Shown here in pieces: positions 37,398-39,839 of a DNA stretch of 39,839 bases. The notes beneath the pieces are model-generated. The model did no database searches and was not told the DNA's origin. It saw nothing but the letters and a program-made list of their open reading frames with translations. Source of the DNA: an uncultured Bacteroides sp. (GTDB taxonomy: Bacteria; Bacteroidota; Bacteroidia; Bacteroidales; Bacteroidaceae). Where the stretch lies: positions 1 through 39,839 of the forward strand of contig CALUJC010000033.1 in the NCBI GenBank assembly GCA_944320865.1, read 5' to 3'. The position numbers and the translations under genes were made by a program. The first letter of the stretch is position 1. Each line of letters starts with the position of its first letter.

Positions 37398-39389
37398 TTA
37401 TGGCTCGTCATTCTCTACTGTTACTTCTACTTTTTCATCACAATAGCCATACAAGTCATGGGTAGGTCCATATTCCGGATTGCCTTCTTCACTATCCTCA
37501 ATGATGTAGGGAGCACCCTCGGTAGCTTGAGTGCCTACCTTGTAGGTAATGTCGGAGGCTGTGCAGTTCTTTAAAGTCAGCTTGCCGCTAAATGACACTT
37601 TACTTACATAACCAACAATAGAACCTACCGTTTTTTTATAATAATCCTGTTCTTCACCCAAAGAGGTAATCCACAAGGTTGCATTGGTTACACTGCAATT
37701 TTCAAATGCAATGTTAGAAGAAGAGGTTACACTGTATTTTCCCACCAAGCCACCTACAGCGTAGACACTTCTTATATCGACATTCTCAGCCTTACAGTTT
37801 TTCAGACTTGCTTCCCTACTAATGGAACCGAGCATTCCACCAGCCATACCTGTAGCGTCTTCATATGTAGTTGCATTTTCATCTGTGCGTATGTGGACGT
37901 TCTTCACTGTACAGCCTTCAATCGTTTTGCCTCTGAATGCACCAACCAATGCTCCTTGCCAAAGTTGAGCATTAAGAAGTATCACATTTTCCACCGTTAA
38001 GTTTTTAATGGATAAATCCGTTTCACCAAACAAGCCTCTTGAAGTATGCTTAGTTTTGGCACCGCATGTAAAATTCCGAATGGTATGCCCCTGTCCATCG
38101 AAAACACATGTCCCCTCATGGTCTATATGTGTTTTCCAATCAATAGGTTCCCATTCGGTACCTTTCAGGTCAATGTCATTTTCCAGTTTAAATGTATAGC
38201 CATTTTCTCCTACGGCACCATCTGTCAAATCAAAATACTTATTACTGTGCCCTTCACTTGCAGTACCCGAATTAATCGCATTCTGCTGCAACCACACCAG
38301 TTCCCCAGCCGTACGGATATAAACCACATTACCATCAAACTCCGGCTTGGTAGCCGTGAAGACCGCCTCGCTCTCCATGTCCTTGAACTCGCCTTCAAAG
38401 ATTTCATCGCAAACCACCGATACGGCCACGCCCGTTTTGCCGGTCAGCATATTGCCGAAGATGGTGGTCAGGAAGTTGCGCTGGATGGGGATGTCGGTGG
38501 TGCAGTCGTAAGTGTACACGCTGCTCGTGCCCTTCAGCGCCTCCCACTTGAAGTGGATTTTCGTCTGCTTGTCGGTCTCGGCCAGCAGGTAGTCCACGGT
38601 CAGGGTGCGGAAGCCGTCCTTTGCGTCATAGTCCTCCGTGTAATCCTTTTCTGTCTTGCTGGCCAGCTTGGCGGTGTAGGCCGTGCTTTCGTTGTCGTTC
38701 AACTTCGAGCCGGTAGCCACGCCCGTTATGGCGTTCAGGCTGGTGAAGCGTTGGCAACCGTAGTAGGTTATCTTGAAGTTGTCCGGCATGTCGGCACCCG
38801 CCATTTTCACATCGCTCGCCACCACGCGCACCTTGGCAAAGGGGCGGCGCAGGGTGAGGCTGACGCCTTGGGCGGCGTTTACCGTCAGGTTCTTCGTCAC
38901 GAAGTAGGCATCGCGGCTCTCGTCGTTCAGTTGTTTGTCTGCCTTATCCTTGCAGGAGATGGCGGTGAGGTTGGCGGTGTTGTAGTGCAGGTCATCGGTT
39001 GAGCCTGCCGTCACAAAGTCCGCCCAAGCCACAAATTTGTATTCCTGCCCCTCCACCAAGGCTACGTCGAAGGTGGTGGCATTGGTTCCAGCCCCTTTCA
39101 CGGTTTGCGTCATCGGCTCCACCACTACGGTATTGCCTTTGGCATCATACACCGCCAGTTTGTAGCGCAGGTCATACTTCGTGCGGTCCACATTGGTCAC
39201 ACCGCCCTTGGCGCTGTTGGTGTACCCGGCCCCACCGGCACGCGTCAGGGCCATGGCTTCGGGAGCCTCGAGGGCGATGCGCACCATGCGCTCTTCGCCC
39301 GAACCGGCACCGGACACGGTTTCCAACTCATTCTGGCATCCGGCAAAGCATAGTGCCGAAAGTGCCAACATACTCAACATTTTCTTCAT
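37398..39389 (-). CDS. Fimbrillin-like surface lipoprotein with GLUG/beta-helix C-terminus
   Basis: 663 residues. Lipoprotein signal LCFAGC, lipid Cys C18, followed by QNE. N-terminal fimbrillin/DUF6562-type domains at about 30-340: IALEAPEAMALTRAGGAG, KYDLRYKLAVYDAKGN, YKFVAWADFV, LTLRRPFAKVRVVASDV, RNFLTTIFGNMLTGKTGVAVSV. C-terminal part (about 350-640) is a beta-helix with GLUG-like repeats: TAGELVWLQQNA, FDGQGHTIRNF, GLFGETDLSIKNLTVENV, GALVGAFRGKTIEGCTVKNV, GMLGSISREASLKNCKAENVDI. It is a likely adhesin. The C-terminal half is AT-rich (about 33% GC on a sampled line) against the N-terminal half (about 53%), suggesting a swapped module. Confidence 0.82.
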   Translation of the reverse strand: MKKMLSMLALSALCFAGCQNELETVSGAGSGEERMVRIALEAPEAMALTRAGGAGYTNSAKGGVTNVDRTKYDLRYKLAVYDAKGNTVVVEPMTQTVKGAGTNATTFDVALVEGQEYKFVAWADFVTAGSTDDLHYNTANLTAISCKDKADKQLNDESRDAYFVTKNLTVNAAQGVSLTLRRPFAKVRVVASDVKMAGADMPDNFKITYYGCQRFTSLNAITGVATGSKLNDNESTAYTAKLASKTEKDYTEDYDAKDGFRTLTVDYLLAETDKQTKIHFKWEALKGTSSVYTYDCTTDIPIQRNFLTTIFGNMLTGKTGVAVSVVCDEIFEGEFKDMESEAVFTATKPEFDGNVVYIRTAGELVWLQQNAINSGTASEGHSNKYFDLTDGAVGENGYTFKLENDIDLKGTEWEPIDWKTHIDHEGTCVFDGQGHTIRNFTCGAKTKHTSRGLFGETDLSIKNLTVENVILLNAQLWQGALVGAFRGKTIEGCTVKNVHIRTDENATTYEDATGMAGGMLGSISREASLKNCKAENVDIRSVYAVGGLVGKYSVTSSSNIAFENCSVTNATLWITSLGEEQDYYKKTVGSIVGYVSKVSFSGKLTLKNCTASDITYKVGTQATEGAPYIIEDSEEGNPEYGPTHDLYGYCDEKVEVTVENDEP

Positions 39390-39430
39390 AATGTCTTGGT
39401 TTTAAAAGTGAAACATATTTTGATTGTGTA

Positions 39431-39839
39431 CTTTTCTTTTTGCCTTGACGCAAAAAGAAAAGATACCAAAAGAAAAAAGTCAAGCGCTGAAGCTCCGGGG
39501 CTACTCCGAGCACGTTTTTGCTAAACGGCAGGAAACTCGCTTCGCTCAAACAAACTGCCGTTCTTCACGCAAAAACGCGCTCTCCGCTTTACGCCCCTCC
39601 GCTTAGGCGCAGCCATGCGGCGTTGGGCCGTAGCATTAGTATGGCTTGATGCCGCATGGCTCTCCGGCATTGACCGGCGGGCGTGAAGCGGAGGGCGGCT
39701 TGAAGCCGTTAAAAAGGGCAGACTGTCCAAAGCGAAGCGAGTTTCTGCCCTTTAGGCTGAAAGCCGTCCGGAGTAGCCCGACGGGCACAGCCGGGGTCCT
39801 TTCTTTTTGGCATCTTTTTCTTTCGGACAAGCGAAAGAA
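39431..39839. mobile_element. Large palindromic MITE-like element, right end outside window
   Basis: The region from 39431 to the window edge is almost one dyad centred near 39638. Matching arms include: ATACCAAAAG at 39463 with CTTTTTGGCAT near 39813; GGGCTACTCCG (39498-39508) with CGGAGTAGCCC (39769-39779); GAAACTCGCTTCGCT (39532-39546) with AGCGAAGCGAGTTTC (39731-39745); CCCTCCGCTT (39595-39604) with AAGCGGAGGG (39686-39695); GCCATGCGGC (39612-39621) with GCCGCATGGC (39651-39660). At the left end, CTTTTCTTTTTG (39431-39442) and CAAAAAGAAAAG (39451-39462) form a terminal hairpin. No ORF of a transposase is present; the small frames here are artefacts. It fits a non-autonomous MITE- or REP-like repeat. 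Confidence 0.75.

Noticed and set aside
39460-39830. Short ORFs (60-74 codons) in the end region as genes
   Set aside because: They lie within the palindromic element, on both strands, and are mirror images of one repeat; no protein family is seen.
1-39839. tRNA, rRNA or riboswitch genes
   Set aside because: No tRNA cloverleaf, rRNA segment or known riboswitch motif was recognised by eye on either strand; short or divergent ones could be missed.

Overview
The window looks like chromosomal DNA from a member of the order Bacteroidales (Bacteroides/Alistipes-like gut Bacteroidota). The evidence is: Bacteroidota-type promoter -7 boxes (TAnnTTTG, several with a TTTG-like -33 box) upstream of many genes; lipoprotein signals followed by fimbrillin-type proteins; TonB-linked outer-membrane barrels; families largely confined to this phylum (DUF3822, DUF5683, DUF6078-like, LytTR membrane regulators); and almost no Shine-Dalgarno sequences. 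Core genes are GC-rich by eye, and several accessory genes or gene parts are clearly more AT-rich. No genus is assigned.

Layout. 1-296: 3' end of a Fic-type protein. 312-3863: minus-strand TonB receptor, DUF2141 protein and LytTR membrane regulator. 4020-5348: a membrane protein fused to a cytidylate-kinase-like domain. 5416-7742: DUF6078-like protein, YccF, a wrecked hicA toxin gene with an intact hicB antitoxin, and an AlkD-like protein. 7820-8942: pyrH and a MerR regulator. 9039-19201, all minus: parA, parB, DUF5683, mltD, then a fimbrillin/HU accessory block, then the (p)ppGpp synthase/hydrolase gene. 19595-24086: M23 peptidase, alaS, PAP2 phosphatase. 24104-28773: lipoprotein, RecD-like helicase, membrane-anchored hypothetical, DUF3822 and rsmD. 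28785-35059: cardiolipin synthase, a large outer-membrane barrel, a small membrane protein and aroB. 35145-37124: an AlbA/ATPase-type regulator lying between two fragments of a destroyed type-ISP-like helicase gene. 37398-39389: a fimbrillin-like adhesin lipoprotein. 39431-end: a long, almost fully palindromic, MITE-like repeat.

The most unusual signal is between genes. At least six intergenic regions hold short tandem arrays with a period of 20-23 bp (four are exactly 22). Each array has its own short, often palindromic, word set. Each one runs right up to the stop codon of a minus-strand gene. Two pairs of distant arrays share related units. I do not recognise this as a described element family. 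It could be a family of 3'-end structures (terminator, RNA-stability or protein-binding arrays).

Several loci show decay or insertion: hicA has an internal deletion beside an orphan antitoxin, a helicase gene survives as two fragments around another gene, and a fimbrillin/HU block sits between mltD and rsh, which I remember as neighbours in other Bacteroides genomes. All functions are inferred from sequence alone.
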